Both the position numbers and the translations under genes were made by a program. A stretch of 64,000 bases of DNA from Solea solea (lineage: Eukaryota > Chordata > Actinopteri > Pleuronectiformes > Soleidae), in contig NC_081146.1 in assembly GCF_958295425.1 (NCBI RefSeq), positions 12,632,985-12,696,984 of the forward strand. Direction: 5' to 3'. The notes under the pieces were generated by a model, which was not told the origin of the DNA, searched no databases, and was given only the letters and a program-made list of their open reading frames with translations. Below, in pieces: positions 1-11,611 of the stretch (position 1 is its first letter; each line of letters begins with the position of its first letter).

Positions 1-1016
1 CAAAAGTCAAAGTTGTAGTGCAGGCAGTGTCTACCCAAGTTCCATAAGTATTCATGAATACACAGGCTTCTTGTGCGTTCCAAAAACTGGGCTCTCTGCT
101 AGCCCAAGTCGAAAAATTAGTTTTGCCTGTTTCACCAGTCACTGACCATCTCCAGGAGTTGTGGTCATTTCCAAGGTTTTCCTTCCAGGATTTGGGGTCA
201 TCAAACAGTCCGATCCATGCCGAAGAATAGGAAAACGTAGGTTCTAGCATGCTTATATCATCATGGCTTTCAAAAGTTGCCAGGTCTGTGTAATGCTGTC
301 TGCAGTAGTTCTGAGCCTGGAACCAGGTCATGTTCTTGTTTATGTAGAAGTACTGACGTGGGGGAAACTGAGAGCAGGAGCTGAGGCTCCATCCTGTGAT
401 TTGATAATAGAAGGTATCTTTAGTGTTTCATGATTTAATAGTTACACAAATAACTGAGTTACAAACAACAATTTTAAAGGTCCAATGTGTAAGAATGACT
501 GACATCTAATGATAACACTGCAGAAAAATTGGAAGAAATTGGAAAAAAGAACATGAAATGAATGCTGCTCAATTGGGCTACATTTTTATTTTGAAGTCAT
601 TATATAGTTATACAAACATGTATAGTATAGTATAGTATAGGGTAGTATTAATGAATTTCCCCTCCTGGGAGTTACACACTGGATCTTTAAAAGTTTCTAA
701 TCTCTTAAGCAAGCAGCCCATTTGATGTTTAGACAAATACACGTACAAGTCATCATAATATCATTAATGAAGTAAAATAATAACTTAATCTTTTTCCTGT
801 TGTAATTCTTCTAATGTGAGGTATAGAAACAAAGATGCACTCTCTTCATTTCACTCTTTGTATTAAGTAAAGACCTTCCACACATCTGTGTTCCCTCTAC
901 TTCTGTTTCTTTCATTTTAATGATTTTTTTTAAAACATTATTTATTTACATTACAGTGCATGTAAACACTTGAACTTACCAAAAAGAAGCAGAGTCCATG
1001 TCATATAACAACCCAT
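1..1016 (-). CDS. C-type lectin-domain protein, 5' part of gene (two exons visible, 3' end off the window)
   Basis: Two coding exons read leftward. Exon 1 is 980..1016, starts at an ATG and ends at a GTAAGT donor. Exon 2 is 1..393, has a CAG acceptor and continues beyond position 1. Exon 1 plus the start of exon 2 gives a hydrophobic leader, MGCYMTWTLLLFGWSLSSC, likely a signal peptide. Exon 2 then reads as a C-type lectin domain: RQYFYINKNMTWFQAQNYC, TDLATFESHDD, the WIGL core, W-rich strands, then EACVFM and WVDTAC, with the expected cysteines. The usual calcium/sugar motif EPN reads EPS (ASREPSFWN) and the usual WND reads WVD, so classical mannose-type binding is doubtful. Teleosts have many such lectins, often with several domains in tandem; which one this is cannot be told here. 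The product is likely secreted or membrane-bound. The family is sure, the exact gene unknown. Confidence 0.85.
394..979 (-). other. intron 1 of the C-type lectin gene
   Basis: This 586-bp intron separates the leader exon from the lectin-domain exon. It is AT-rich and shows no other exon. A short TATAG-type tandem run lies near 620-640. Confidence 0.75.
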
Positions 1017-1620
1017 CTCTGATTTGACTGCAAACAACAGGAAAAAGGGCAAATAATACAGTATTTTAACGCATTTGGAGGGTATTCTAATATTCAGGCT
1101 CATCTGTGTAATAGTCTGATTTGTCTCACCTGGCAGGTGGATGGATTACTGCAGTAAAGGTGTCGTTTTCACTAATACAGATTTTAACACATTTTAAAGA
1201 AATAAGCCTTTTGTTTACAACATAGGAAATCTTACATCTTTTACTTTAATTCATGGAAATTGGGAACAAAAACATTTGTATTTTTTTTTTTTTTTTAAAG
1301 AGCACTATGACCAAAACAAAGTAAGTCCAGCATTGTCCAAAAAAATGTAGACACACAATACTTACAAGTTTGAAATTCGGCTGTTTTAAAATGTGGAGCT
1401 CTGTACAAATGAACTGACACTAAGCTCTTATAACACCCTGGATAAACAAAGTATTTGGACTATTTTCATATGTAAAGCAGGACTAGTCCGGGCCTTGCGG
1501 AAAACCTGAGGACAAGACTCACAAACAAACAACAAACCCCCAGAAACACACACACGCACAAGCATGCAAACCATTTCCAAGCCTGTGAAGGTTCTCAGTC
1601 ATCAAGGTCAATGTATCTTC

Positions 1621-1800
1621 AAATCAAATCAATTTTATTTGTATCTCAAGACACTTTACATAGTAAGGCAGAAACCTTACAATATTATATCAAGAGAACA
1701 AAAACCCAACAGTTCATACAATGAACGAACACTTGAGAGAGTGTCAGTTTAGAGAAAAACTCCTCAAGGAGAGGCGAGGTAGGTTCTCTTCCTAGTTTGT
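1621..1800 (-). repeat. LINE-type 3' end, minus orientation
   Basis: Read on the minus strand, this has a stop-rich tail with a 'gggtttttgttctcttgata' segment and 'taaagtgtcttgagatac', ending in an ATAAAATTGATTTGA-type tail. That is the 3' end of a very common teleost retroposon. It is the same family as the plus-strand copy at about 2160-2405 and lies in opposite orientation to it. The exact family name was not verified. Confidence 0.6.
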
Positions 1801-2159
1801 GTCTTTCCTTCCTGTCCTCTCTCTCTCTGTGTACTCATCTTGCAGGTTGCAGGATCCAGATCCAGTTTCGAGGCTATTATTATTATTATTATTATCATAT
1901 CATATGATATCATTATCGTTATGCTATAATTAAAGTTGATATCAGTCTAATTTTTATCAACAGTCTCTGCTGCTGCTTATATAAATGACATTGTAGAAAC
2001 ATGTCATCACTGACTCAGAACTGTCCTGTCTAAACGTATAACTTGATACAATTGTTGTGCTGCTCCTAGTCTTTCTTCTGTCTCAACTTCACCTCCTTCT
2101 TGTCCTTTCTCTGTCCCCTTTCTGTCCCCCATCTCTCCTCTGTCCCCCATTTTTCCTTT

Positions 2160-2405
2160 CACCACAACCGGTCGAGGCAGATGGCTGCACATGTCTGGTT
2201 CTGTCAGAGATTTCTTCCTGTTAAAGGGGAGTTGTTTTTTCTTTCTTTCTTTCTCCACTGATGCCTAGCGCTTGCTCATTCTGTGAATTGTTAGGTTTCT
2301 CTGCTCTCGATGATGTTGTCCATGTACAAGTGCCTTGAGATAATGTATGTTGTGATTCAGCACTAAATAAAATTGAACTGAATTGAATTCATTTGAAATA
2401 TAGCA
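2160..2405 (+). repeat. LINE-type 3' end, plus orientation
   Basis: The stretch 'ccggtcgaggcagatggctg', then 'tttcttcctgttaaagggga', 'tgccttgaga' and a terminal 'aataaaattgaactgaattg' is a hallmark of a teleost retroposon 3' end with a GAATT-type tail. It is 5'-truncated and non-coding. Confidence 0.65.
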
Positions 2406-2742
2406 AGCAGGTAGAATACAAGATGTCCCTTTCATATCAAAACAATACATAAATCAGGTTGTGGTTCTCCTGACCCCCAAACAGGCAGTCGAGAATTGTA
2501 TGAAAAGTGCTGTACAAATAATGTTTGATTTATTGATGCAAGGATTCACACCAAGGTTAGTGGTATGGATTGGTGGTATGGTGGCATTTGTTATAGTAAT
2601 CTATTGGTTTTTAGTCAAATCAAACATTTAAAACATGTGACCTAGAAAGGTGACAACCAACAAACATCTGTCCATGGGATTTGGATAAAACTCAAAACCA
2701 CCACCCCCTCCTGCTCATCCACAGCCTATACACGGTCCTTAA

Positions 2743-3416
2743 GTGCCACTACCACACCAAACCAAAGAGCTGGTGGTGGATCTGAGGAGACACAAGACAC
2801 CAGTGACCGCAGTTTCCATCCTGGGACATAATGTGGACATTGTTGATCACTATAAATATCTGGGGGTGTTCATAGACAATAAACTGGACTGGACTAAGAA
2901 CACTAAAGTCCTATACATGAAGGGACAGAGCCGCCTCTATTTTCTGAGGAGGCTCCGCTTTGTTAACATCAGCCGGACTATGCTGAGGATGTTTTATGAG
3001 TCTGTGGTGGCTAGTGCTATTCTGTTTGCTGTTGTGTGCTGGGGTAGCAGGCTGAGGGTAGCAGATGCCATCAGACTCAATAAGCTCATCAGAAAGGCCA
3101 GTGACGCTGTGGGGGTGGAGCTGGACACTTTGACAGCAGTGTCAGACAGGAGGATGCTGTCGAAGGTGCGGGCCATACTGCAGCATGGCTCTCACCCTCT
3201 CCACAACACTCTAACACTATTATTGTATTATTATTATTATTTTTATTTAATATTTTATTTCATTCCATCTTATTGCTATTTTACTGTTTTTACATCCATA
3301 TCTTATGCCTTGTTTCCACTGCTGTATTTCTATTTCTTTGCACGGAGCATCTGGAACAAAAACAATTTCCCCCCGGGGATTAATAAAGTATTCTGATTCT
3401 GATTCTGATTCTGACT
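2743..3416 (+). mobile_element. 5'-truncated LINE (L2-like) with reverse-transcriptase C-terminal region
   Basis: An open frame from about 2743 gives the C-terminal part of a LINE polyprotein. It contains KELVVDLRR, the thumb-region signature YKYLGVFIDNKLDW, then KGQSRLYFLRRLR, MLRMFYESVVASAILF, VVCWG and DRRMLSKVRAIL. These are typical of L2/CR1-clade elements of fish. The 3' end GGGATTAATAAAGTATTCTGATTCTGATTC carries the (TGATTC)n tail characteristic of fish L2. The catalytic core and endonuclease are missing, so it is a dead, 5'-truncated insertion. The frame stays open for 217 codons, which suggests it is fairly young. It lies just downstream of another LINE tail. Confidence 0.85.
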
Positions 3417-4720
3417 AGTGAATTAGAGAAACTGGGCTTCATGACATCTTTGTAAATGGCCTGTGTTTCCACCGGGCAGTGGATACGTCTGCCAACATTC
3501 TGACCGAGTGTTGTTCAAACAGTTTGCAGGAGGAAGTCGAAGAATGTCAAACTTCACAAGATGGCTGCATGTTTGCAGACTGTGTGAGGGGATTTACACT
3601 CTTTTACAACTCCTTCTATCTCGGAGGAGTGAGATTACAGCTGCCCCACTCACAATTACACTTCACATTTTGGGTTTTATGGGTCATATGATGCAACATG
3701 AGACTGGAAATGTGGAAAAAGCCCTGGAAATAAGATGTGACCATACAGAAATGGTGTTACATGCAGAGGATGAGTTACATTAACTGCATCACAATTTCTT
3801 CCATCTTTGTCTTTTTTTTAAAAATCACGTTTTCTCAAAGCTTCAACTCCATGTTAGTAAACATACATACATAAACTATTCAGGCCTGTTCATGTGCTAC
3901 AGGAAACAAAGTCGTTCCTTCATCCATAGTCACTAACTGGTAGGATGCAAGTTCTGTTGTGGTTGGTAAAAGTTCAATATGACATTAGTGAAAAGCCAAT
4001 AGTACATCCCAGAAAAAAACAACAACATTATAGGTTTTCTTGCTGTGTGACGGCTTTACTCAGTGTAGCAAACTGTGACATTGGCAGGATTGAGGTGGGA
4101 AGTCTGCACACGTACATTCATGTTATCTGTGAAATATTTCCACTACTCAGGAGTGAAGAGTGTAACATATGGATGAAGATAGATGACAGAGATTGAGATG
4201 GAGAGAGGAAGATTGCACCGTGGAGAGAGAGAGAAGAAAGTTGAAGGAAATGAAACATGTAGAGAAGGCAGAGAACAAACTAACCCTAACCACTTGTTGA
4301 GTTTTTAAACTTGTTGTTGTTTGCGAAGATGCCATTCATCCAAGTCCTGTCATAGTTAAATGTCTTCATAAATCTACAACCAAATCCAGTTGTGCACACT
4401 CATCTCTTGGTTACCCTGTACATGTACTCCATCCTCTTGTGGTAGGAAATGACTTAGTACCACTTTGAAGTGAGGTTTGACACAGTCCTCTGCAAACAAA
4501 GTCAGATTGGTAACAGTGTCAGTCTGCCCGATGTTGCTGTTGGACTCTGCTCTATGTCTTCAAGCATTTTGTGAGGTGGACAGGCCACACAGCCGATGCT
4601 TTGCTCATAGTTTACATGGACAGACCAGCTTCATTTTGCAGTAGACCATAACAGCTGTGGTTCATAGTCTGTGTGGGGCAGTAGATGGAGTTTAGCATCA
4701 TCTTAATGCCATTGATGTAA
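3417..4720. other. intergenic stretch with no recognised gene
   Basis: Only short, unsupported open frames are present (longest about 106 codons, 3463-3783). They have no recognisable domain and no splice-site pattern. No repeat was identified with confidence. Confidence 0.5.
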
Positions 4721-4852
4721 TGTAACAAAGTACAAATACTTTGTTTATGTACTTAAGTACAACATATTAATGTTTATATTTCTAGCAACTTTTACTCCGA
4801 TACGTTTCCTCTAACTATCTTTGTTACTTGTTGTAAAATCAGAAGAAGAAGA

Positions 4853-5035
4853 GTTGGTAATGGCCTGTATTTATATAGAGCTTTTTTAGTCTTGATGAGC
4901 TGCTTTACAATACAGTTTTGCCATTCACACGCTGCAACATGGGGTTAAGTGTCTTGCTCAAGGACACATACAGCCTAGCAACGCCAGGAATTGAACCCAC
5001 AACCTTCCAGTTGAAGGACAACACTACCATGGCTC
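4853..5035 (+). repeat. interspersed repeat ('...ttaagtgtcttgctcaagga...' family)
   Basis: 'ggcctgtatttatatagagc', 'gctttacaatacagttttgc', 'gggttaagtgtcttgctcaa' and 'ttgaacccacaaccttccag' follow the order of a very common teleost dispersed repeat. It is inserted into sequence rich in AAGTACTTAAG-type motifs (4722-4834 and 5047-5155). A decayed copy of the same family lies at about 13880-14015. Confidence 0.6.
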
Positions 5036-5155
5036 AATCCCTACTCCTCACTGTTTTAATACTTTTACTTCTAAAACTTAAGTACATTTTATATCAGAAT
5101 ACTGAGTAGAGTAAATATTATATACCTTATCCCTTTAAGGTACTTTATTGCAGGA
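5020..5155 (+). repeat. arm A of an inverted repeat (partner 6855-7077)
   Basis: This arm contains 'ccatggctcaatccctactc', then 'taatacttttacttctaaaa', 'cttaagtacattttatatca' and 'cctttaaggtact'. The reverse complement of 6855-7077 shows the same blocks in the same order, with an extra internal segment in arm B. Confidence 0.65.
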
Positions 5156-6431
5156 AAAGTCAAAAACAGTGAAGGACTGAAGTGCAAATGTGGCTTTTGT
5201 ACCTACGATTGGTTTAACTGTAAATCAATGATGTAATTGCAGGCACAGATAATCATTTTTTATTTATATTTTTTTAACATTTATAATAATAATCTATTGC
5301 TTCAATGATACTGTCTGCCTCGCTTCATAAATAAAAGGTCACTTTGGCTTCCCGTCTGTTGTGACATGTGACTCACTGTAGATTTGTCTGGGCTTTCTTA
5401 ATGAGCTATGCAACCAGCTCTGCAGATGTGGCTGCATGGATTGTGTGGAAATGGTTTATATTTCACTGGGAGGCCATGTCAGGCTCTGGTGAGGTCTGAG
5501 GAGAGATTAAAGGGCCAGAAGAATCAGGCTGGTTGGTGGCCCCACCAAATTGAATTATTTGCGTCATTCGCCCAGGACCGTACTGTAACTGTGAGGAAGA
5601 GGTATGTTTGTACAGTAGGTGCTACTGTCAACATCACGTCAGTTTACATTATTTACTCCACAACTTCAAATAAAAAAAGTTGAGTGCTCTTCATTTCGCT
5701 CAGGCAGTGGGTTCAACAGCCTGGGAGGCCACCACATATCTCTCACTCACTGTTTATTTGCTGAACACTAACGTACATGAGCTGAGACACCGGGACAGAG
5801 ACACACGTGTCTTCTGCTGGGTGGCAGTGGATGAGAATATCTGTCTTCCTCTGATCAGGACGCATTACAAGAGGATGTATGTGACATGTGACACAGAGGA
5901 AGCAGTGATCAGAAACTATTTAATATTTAAACAGAGCAAAAACATTCCTTTTTATATAAAAATATCAGTTAATTGACTTGTTAAATAGTTGCTGATTCTC
6001 TTTACCATGGTGCAAATTGATTAATCGTTCATTTCTGCAGCAAATGTGACTTTGAAAGATTTATTTTTATTTGTTTAACATTATTTATATTTGGTCATAA
6101 AAAAGGAAAACGGGGGAGGTTTTGAGAGAGTAGAGGAAGGAATAAGGTGTAAGATGGAGGCATTAATGCAACTACCCAAAGAAAAACAAACAAACCTACT
6201 AACTGACTTCTAGATACATCAGGTGCAAAAATGTCTATTTTGAGCTTGTTTTTAATACAAATATTAACTATCTAAGGCAAATGGAACTAGTGTTTTGCTA
6301 AAATGATTCTTTCTACCCGAAAAGTAATTTCGTTTTTCTATATTTAGGGCATTCCTATTATTATATAACATTACATCATATTAAATTATATTACATTACA
6401 TTACATAACACTCTATTCCATTCTATTCTAT
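5156..6431. other. intergenic stretch between inverted arms, no recognised gene
   Basis: The open frames at 5408-5683 and 5680-5976 have no recognisable domain. The sequence is ordinary AT-rich fish DNA, and no transposase signature was seen between the two arms. Confidence 0.45.
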
Positions 6432-6551
6432 TGGACTGGCAAACTGTCCAGGGTGTACCCTGCCTATCGCCCTATGTCAACTGGGATTGGCACAGCACCC
6501 CCGTGTGACCCTCATGTGGAGGATAAAGCCGTAGAAAATGGATGGATGGAT
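6432..6551 (+). repeat. SINE/LINE 3' tail with GGATGGAT end
   Basis: 'ggactggcaaactgtccagg', 'gtgtaccctgcctatcgccc', 'gtcaactgggattggcacag' and 'gtagaaaatggatggatgga' form the 3' part of a widespread teleost retroposon. It ends in GATG repeats. Other copies occur at 7190-7465, about 20760-20950 and 21021-21104. Confidence 0.7.
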
Positions 6552-6810
6552 ATTATATGCCAGTGACAACATGCTAACAAAGATATGATTTCATGTCTCT
6601 CTGGGGAGTGTTCAGTTTGCAACTGCAGGCCAACTGTATCTTTTTCCACAAGGGCGTTTGTTTTAACTCCATTTTAACTCCAACACATGGCTGCATACAA
6701 AAATATTCAGACGTATGGTTTTATTTCAGCAGGGCTCAGATAACACCAAAAACAGCACAAAGCCCAGTGATGCCTGACAACAGGGATGACGCAATGTTGT
6801 ATACTGGAAA

Positions 6811-6857
6811 TACATATATATATATATATACTGTATATACACATATATATATATAAG
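6811..6857. repeat. (TA)n microsatellite
   Basis: Two alternating AT runs are separated by a short CTGTATATAC interruption. Confidence 0.9.
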
Positions 6858-7077
6858 TACCTTAAAGGGATACTTGAGTAAAAGTAAGGAGCTTACCAGA
6901 AAAGGACTTTGGTAGAAGTTGAAGTCACCTTTTACAAAAGTCTTAAAATATATGACATACTACTGTACTTAATTATGAAAAGTCATTTTCTTGATATAAA
7001 ATGTACTTAAGTTTCAGAAGTGAAAGTACAAGTATTACAAATGGGAGGAGTAAGGATTGAGCCATGGTAGCTGAGTA
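6855..7077 (-). repeat. arm B of an inverted repeat (partner 5020-5155)
   Basis: Read on the minus strand it starts 'ccatggctcaatccttactc' and contains 'gaaacttaagtacattttat' and 'ccctttaaggtactt', matching arm A. The arms are about 1.7 kb apart. Confidence 0.65.
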
Positions 7078-7189
7078 GGGTTAATCTAGTAGTGATGTGG
7101 TTGGTGGTGTGATGGCCTTATTAGTTACCTTTAGTGAAACTGGTGCATAGATGAATACTGACAGTGTTTGCTGACCACAGGAGACAGTC

Positions 7190-7465
7190 CAGGGCCTTGC
7201 CTCACGCCAAGAGTGTTGTCGGTTCAAATCCTGGTTTGTCCGAGGGCCTTTCTGTGTGCAGTTTGCAGGTTCTGCTGAAGTTAATTGCACTCTCTAGTTT
7301 GACGGTCGGCGTGACTGTGAGAGTGAACGGCTGTTCGTCTCTATGTGTTTGCCCTGCGATGGACTGGGTGTGACCTCGCCTTTTGCACTTGGTCAGCTGG
7401 GATTGACTCCAGCCTCCCCCTCAAACCACATGTGGAGGATAAAGCGGTGGACAATGAATGAGTGA
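7190..7465 (+). mobile_element. tRNA-derived SINE
   Basis: A polymerase III B-box-like sequence, GGTTCAAATCC, sits at 7221-7231. It is followed by 'ggcctttctgtgtgcagttt', 'gtgagagtgaacggctgttc', 'gtcagctgggattgactcca' and 'gtggaggataaagcggtgga', with a short ATGAATGAGTGAG tail. This is the usual order of a common teleost SINE whose 3' part is shared with the tails at 6432, 20760 and 21021. It is decayed and partly deleted relative to the usual pattern. It is not a functional tRNA gene. Confidence 0.65.
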
Positions 7466-9772
7466 GGAGACAGTCCAGCTTTCGAAAGAATGCGTCCGGA
7501 ATGAGGATACGTGCGTCACACTTAGTAAAACACAGTGAACACGTGTTTTACAGTTGTTTACTATCTTTTTAGTTAATGTCCAAGTGGTGTGTGTGATGTA
7601 AATGGACTTTATGACATAGTACTGCTGTAACAGTACGGTGACAGGAAGAGGACATTATCGCTTAACCATTACTCTTGGTTCTGTTTTTACCAGGGACTAG
7701 AAAATATCAGAATTGAATAACTCGCATTGTTGATTTTTAACATCAACATCTAATGCACGTTTGTTTTTGTTTTTTAACATGATTCAGAGTGGCATTCATC
7801 TGAGACATTTTTTTCTATAATTGACCTTCTGTTGTAAAGGTCATTGAGGTGTTCAGGTGAAACCAAGGCAACTGGTAACCTGGTAAATCCATACATTGTG
7901 AATTATGTTCACAATTCAGCTTACAGATCTCCCGAACTGCATTTACGGTCACCTAGGTGAGGGACAGAAACGCAAACTTAAAGAAGGGCAGAGGGACACG
8001 TTTAAGGGTTACAATTTACAGCACCTTTCCCACATGTTGACGACTTAGTCAGTAACCTTTGGATGCAGAGAAGAAAAGAACGGATAGAGGGGGAAAAGAA
8101 GACTTGCCTGCGCCCGTGCCATGGCCTTTAACACACAGCAGTTCTTGCACTAAGTCGTCTGTACTTTCCTCATGGCTGTAAGCTGAGATGTGCTCGGTCG
8201 ATACAAAACAAACATTGGCACAATCATTTTTTTGGTTTGTTGTGAACAAAAATGTGAGATATATATAGAAACACAAGTGATTTTGTGGCGAACAACCTGC
8301 CCCTTCCGTGTCTGGATAAAAATATGTCATATTTTTTCCAACAAACACTACCAGTCTATGTGCATCCTAACAATACAGTGACAGATAATTATATTGTAAA
8401 GTAAATGTCTGGAGTTATACTACCATCTTCTGGGGATAAAAGTTAACTGCACTCAATAGTCTTTCTAAGGCAGTTTCTGAATTGAATAGTATCTGCCGAC
8501 TGCATTAATATGACACTGCAGCAGTTGCAAAATACAAAACAAAACCAGTCTTTAAATAGAGAAAGGAATCATCTAATTATATGTACAGCAGCAGCATTTT
8601 CAGGTTCACTCAGCTTTTGCATGAAAATATGATTTGCTCCTGCTGACCAGCACCTGTATGTTTTTCGGTTGTGTAGGTTTCCTGTTGTTCTTCTTTATTT
8701 AAATCTATTGAAACTGAACATAAAATTCTTATTGACCAAATATTAATTTTTCAAGGGCCAGAACCCTTCAGTAGGACCACTAGAGGGAAGCGTTACACAA
8801 TATAATCCTTTAATTATTGCATGAAGAGAGAGTCTCCCCTTTTCTTCTTCTTCCTCTTGTTTTTTTTTCCTGTGTGATCTCAGCTCAAGTGGGCAGCACA
8901 TACACATACACCCCTGTTTGCAAAGACCTAATGATGTTGTTCAGCCCGACCTTTAGTCTGACTATGACTGAGGACTCTGGTGTTGAGAGGTGCTGAGCGA
9001 TGCACGCAGCTCAACAGATGGAATAAGATATCATTTAAAACTGTAAATAAAGGAAAACATATCAATGTGGTGCTGAATCATTGCTGACGTTATAGTGTTT
9101 TATTTTGAAGGCCAGATGGTGACCACACTACACCATGTGGTCCAACTGTTGAAATATAGTGTGCCTACAGTATATATCTATGTACCTACAGATAGATAGA
9201 TAGATTTTTTTTTGAACAGATGAAGCTTTAATTTAAACTTATTCAACATTCATGCTCATTATGAACTTTGGTTTGCTCAGTGTTTTTTTTTTTATTTCTA
9301 TTCAAACCTGTGAGTCATCAGGCGCTTTGTTCGCAGAAATCATATATGAGTAGATGATCAACACAACACAGAAGAACTGGAGAGAAAAACAGAGAAAACA
9401 GATGAAAACCCATGCATTAGCATTACCTTTTAACTTTTCTTACATTTGTGTGATCTGTGTTGTAACGCTTCATTCAGAACTGCGAGGCCCCGGGTGAAGC
9501 ACCTGCTAATGTGACAGCTTTGGAACACACCACTGAATAAATGCATCCAACTGGGTCATTTCTTAAGAATTAGGTCCTACCTAACTGCATAATAACCCGT
9601 TTAGGAGATGCAGTGCTGGTTCAGGGCCATTTTACATTTCAAGATGGGCCACATCACTGCTGGATGAATGTAATCAAGCATGTTGTTCACTGGGAATTAT
9701 TTGAACAGAAGTAAACACAGATAGCTTCAATTTATATTTTATCAGAAGATGCTGTTTGCCATTGTTTTACTC

Positions 9773-9975
9773 TAGCCTTCAACTAGCTCCTCTTTATTCC
9801 ACCCTGTGTTGTGTTTCATTTGCATTTTTAGATTTTAAAGTTGAACAGGGTTTTAACCTCCTGACTCCACCCTTTTCCCTGTGTTGTATTTTATTGTTGT
9901 ATTTGCATCTCTTTTCTTTTTAAATTGTATTTTTCTTTTATTGTGACTTTGAGCTGCAATCCTTGTATGAACCGT
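9773..9975 (+). repeat. dispersed repeat related to 26985-27500
   Basis: 'ccaccctgtgttgtgtttca', 'tttgcatttttagattttaa' and 'acagggttttaacctcctga', followed by a second 'ccctgtgttgtattttattg' unit, match in order the reverse complement of about 26985-27245. The copy has an internal two-unit tandem structure of about 100 bp. Confidence 0.5.
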
Positions 9976-10497
9976 GGTACAAATACATTGTATTATTATT
10001 ATTTGTTTGTTTTTTAAATTAAGTATTTTTTGCTGATGTCTAAGAACGTCTGATTTCTGTTACAAGACTTAAATGACATGCGTGTTGTTTGTGGCTTAAG
10101 ATATTTGCCTGGTTGTGAAGGAAAAGTAAATACAAGGAAATAACATGGCTGTTATTCAACTAAAATGGAATATAAAACAATAAATGAACAGTTAAAAGGA
10201 CACATGGTACATGATATACATACGTGTGTAATGCTTCAGCGAAGCAGATGACAATAATCAGATAGTGTGTCAGTGAAAATGCATCTGCACCACATTAATC
10301 CAGCTTAATGAGGCCTGTGATCTAGCGAGGATCTAATCTTTCAGCATAAATGGAAATGTGTTTGTTCTGCGGCAGCTGTGCAGCAGGTGCTCTTTCCACA
10401 CACATACACACGTTCTTGAATGTACCCCACTGCAAACACTTCCACACTCTAGCTAATGTTGCCTCTTTCATGTTTGTAGCCATTCCTGTGTGTTTAG

Positions 10498-10528
10498 TGA
10501 ACACACACACACACACACACGCACACAC
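10498..10528. repeat. (AC)n microsatellite
   Basis: An alternating CA run with one GC interruption. Confidence 0.9.
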
Positions 10529-11468
10529 AAACACAAAGGCCAAGAAACCGCTCATCACAGGTTTTTAAGGACACAAATGACAGACCAAGGCTCAGTAAAG
10601 CTTTTATGTCCGCACAATTAGGTGTTTAGTGGCCGGAGGGGTTTCCATCAACTTAACCACATCAGTTTTCATGGTGTCTCCTAGTTAACAAACAAGGACT
10701 TGCCCCGTCAGCTCTGATGCATCTCAAAACAGGGTGGACACAACGACATATGTTACATACTGTATGGACATTCAGCCGTACAGTACAGATGTGTAAACTT
10801 AAACGTTAACTTCCAAAATAATCATATTTTATGATACTACAGGTCCTACATATAAATAATATATGCTCGCTTTCTTTAGTTGACTCATCGGTGTCTAGAA
10901 AATGTTTCTTAAGTTGAATTTGGAGTGAGAATTCCAAAGAGCAAGATTATATAAAATGAATTACCTGCATGTAGTGATGCAGTGTACACATATATATGTA
11001 TACGTGAAGACGTGGCCATGAAAAGTTTCAGTATTGCATTCTACTATTCAATAAACCCATCTGTTCATCACTTTGACACACACTCTTGTCCCCGCCCACC
11101 ACCGTGCTGCCACTGCATAAACAAACTCTCCCTCGGTCAGGTCTGATAGTTTTGCTTGACAGAACCTACTTAGAGATGAAGGACGCCGCATCAAAATAAT
11201 GTTGCATCAGTTCTGTTAATGAAGAACAAGCAGAGGCAGAATGATAACATCAACAAAAATCCCCGCAGCTTCGATGTAAGTAATTAGTACAAGATAAAAT
11301 CATTTCTCTTGAACTTTATTTATGTCCTCAACAGTCCACCGACTCACAAACTGATTAAACCACTCGCAAACACCAGGCGTCATTTGTGTCTACAAAACAT
11401 TCACATCTAATTAGTTTCTCTTATTTCTTGAAGAATGCACAATTTCAAACCATATAACACGTTATTCA

Positions 11469-11474
11469 TTTATT
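11469..11474 (-). promoter_or_regulatory. candidate poly(A) signal of scgn
   Basis: The minus strand reads AATAAA about 140 bases past the scgn stop codon. It is the first canonical signal downstream and fits a short 3' UTR. Unverified. Confidence 0.45.
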
Positions 11475-11611
11475 TGTTTTTGTTTTTTTTACCATCTTCG
11501 TGATCAAATGACACCTTATGAATATTGACCTTAAATAACCTTAGACTGATCCGGATCAAATTTACGGAATTCTTCCATCGTTCACTACACAACACAACAC
11601 GTATCACGTCT

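Larger units (their letters stand above)
7466..11468. other. 4-kb intergenic stretch without recognised gene
   Basis: No exon with domain similarity was seen on either strand. It holds a short GATA run near 9192-9205, a dispersed repeat at 9773-9975, a CA repeat near 10500 and otherwise unique-looking AT-rich sequence. Its right part would include the scgn 3' flank. Confidence 0.45.

Noticed and set aside
3463..3783. Overlapping plus-strand open frames of 106 and 70 codons
   Set aside because: No recognisable domain was found and two competing frames are open. Probably chance.
7221..7231. tRNA B-box-like GGTTCAAATCC, considered as a tRNA gene
   Set aside because: No cloverleaf or acceptor stem surrounds it. 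The downstream sequence is the body of a SINE.
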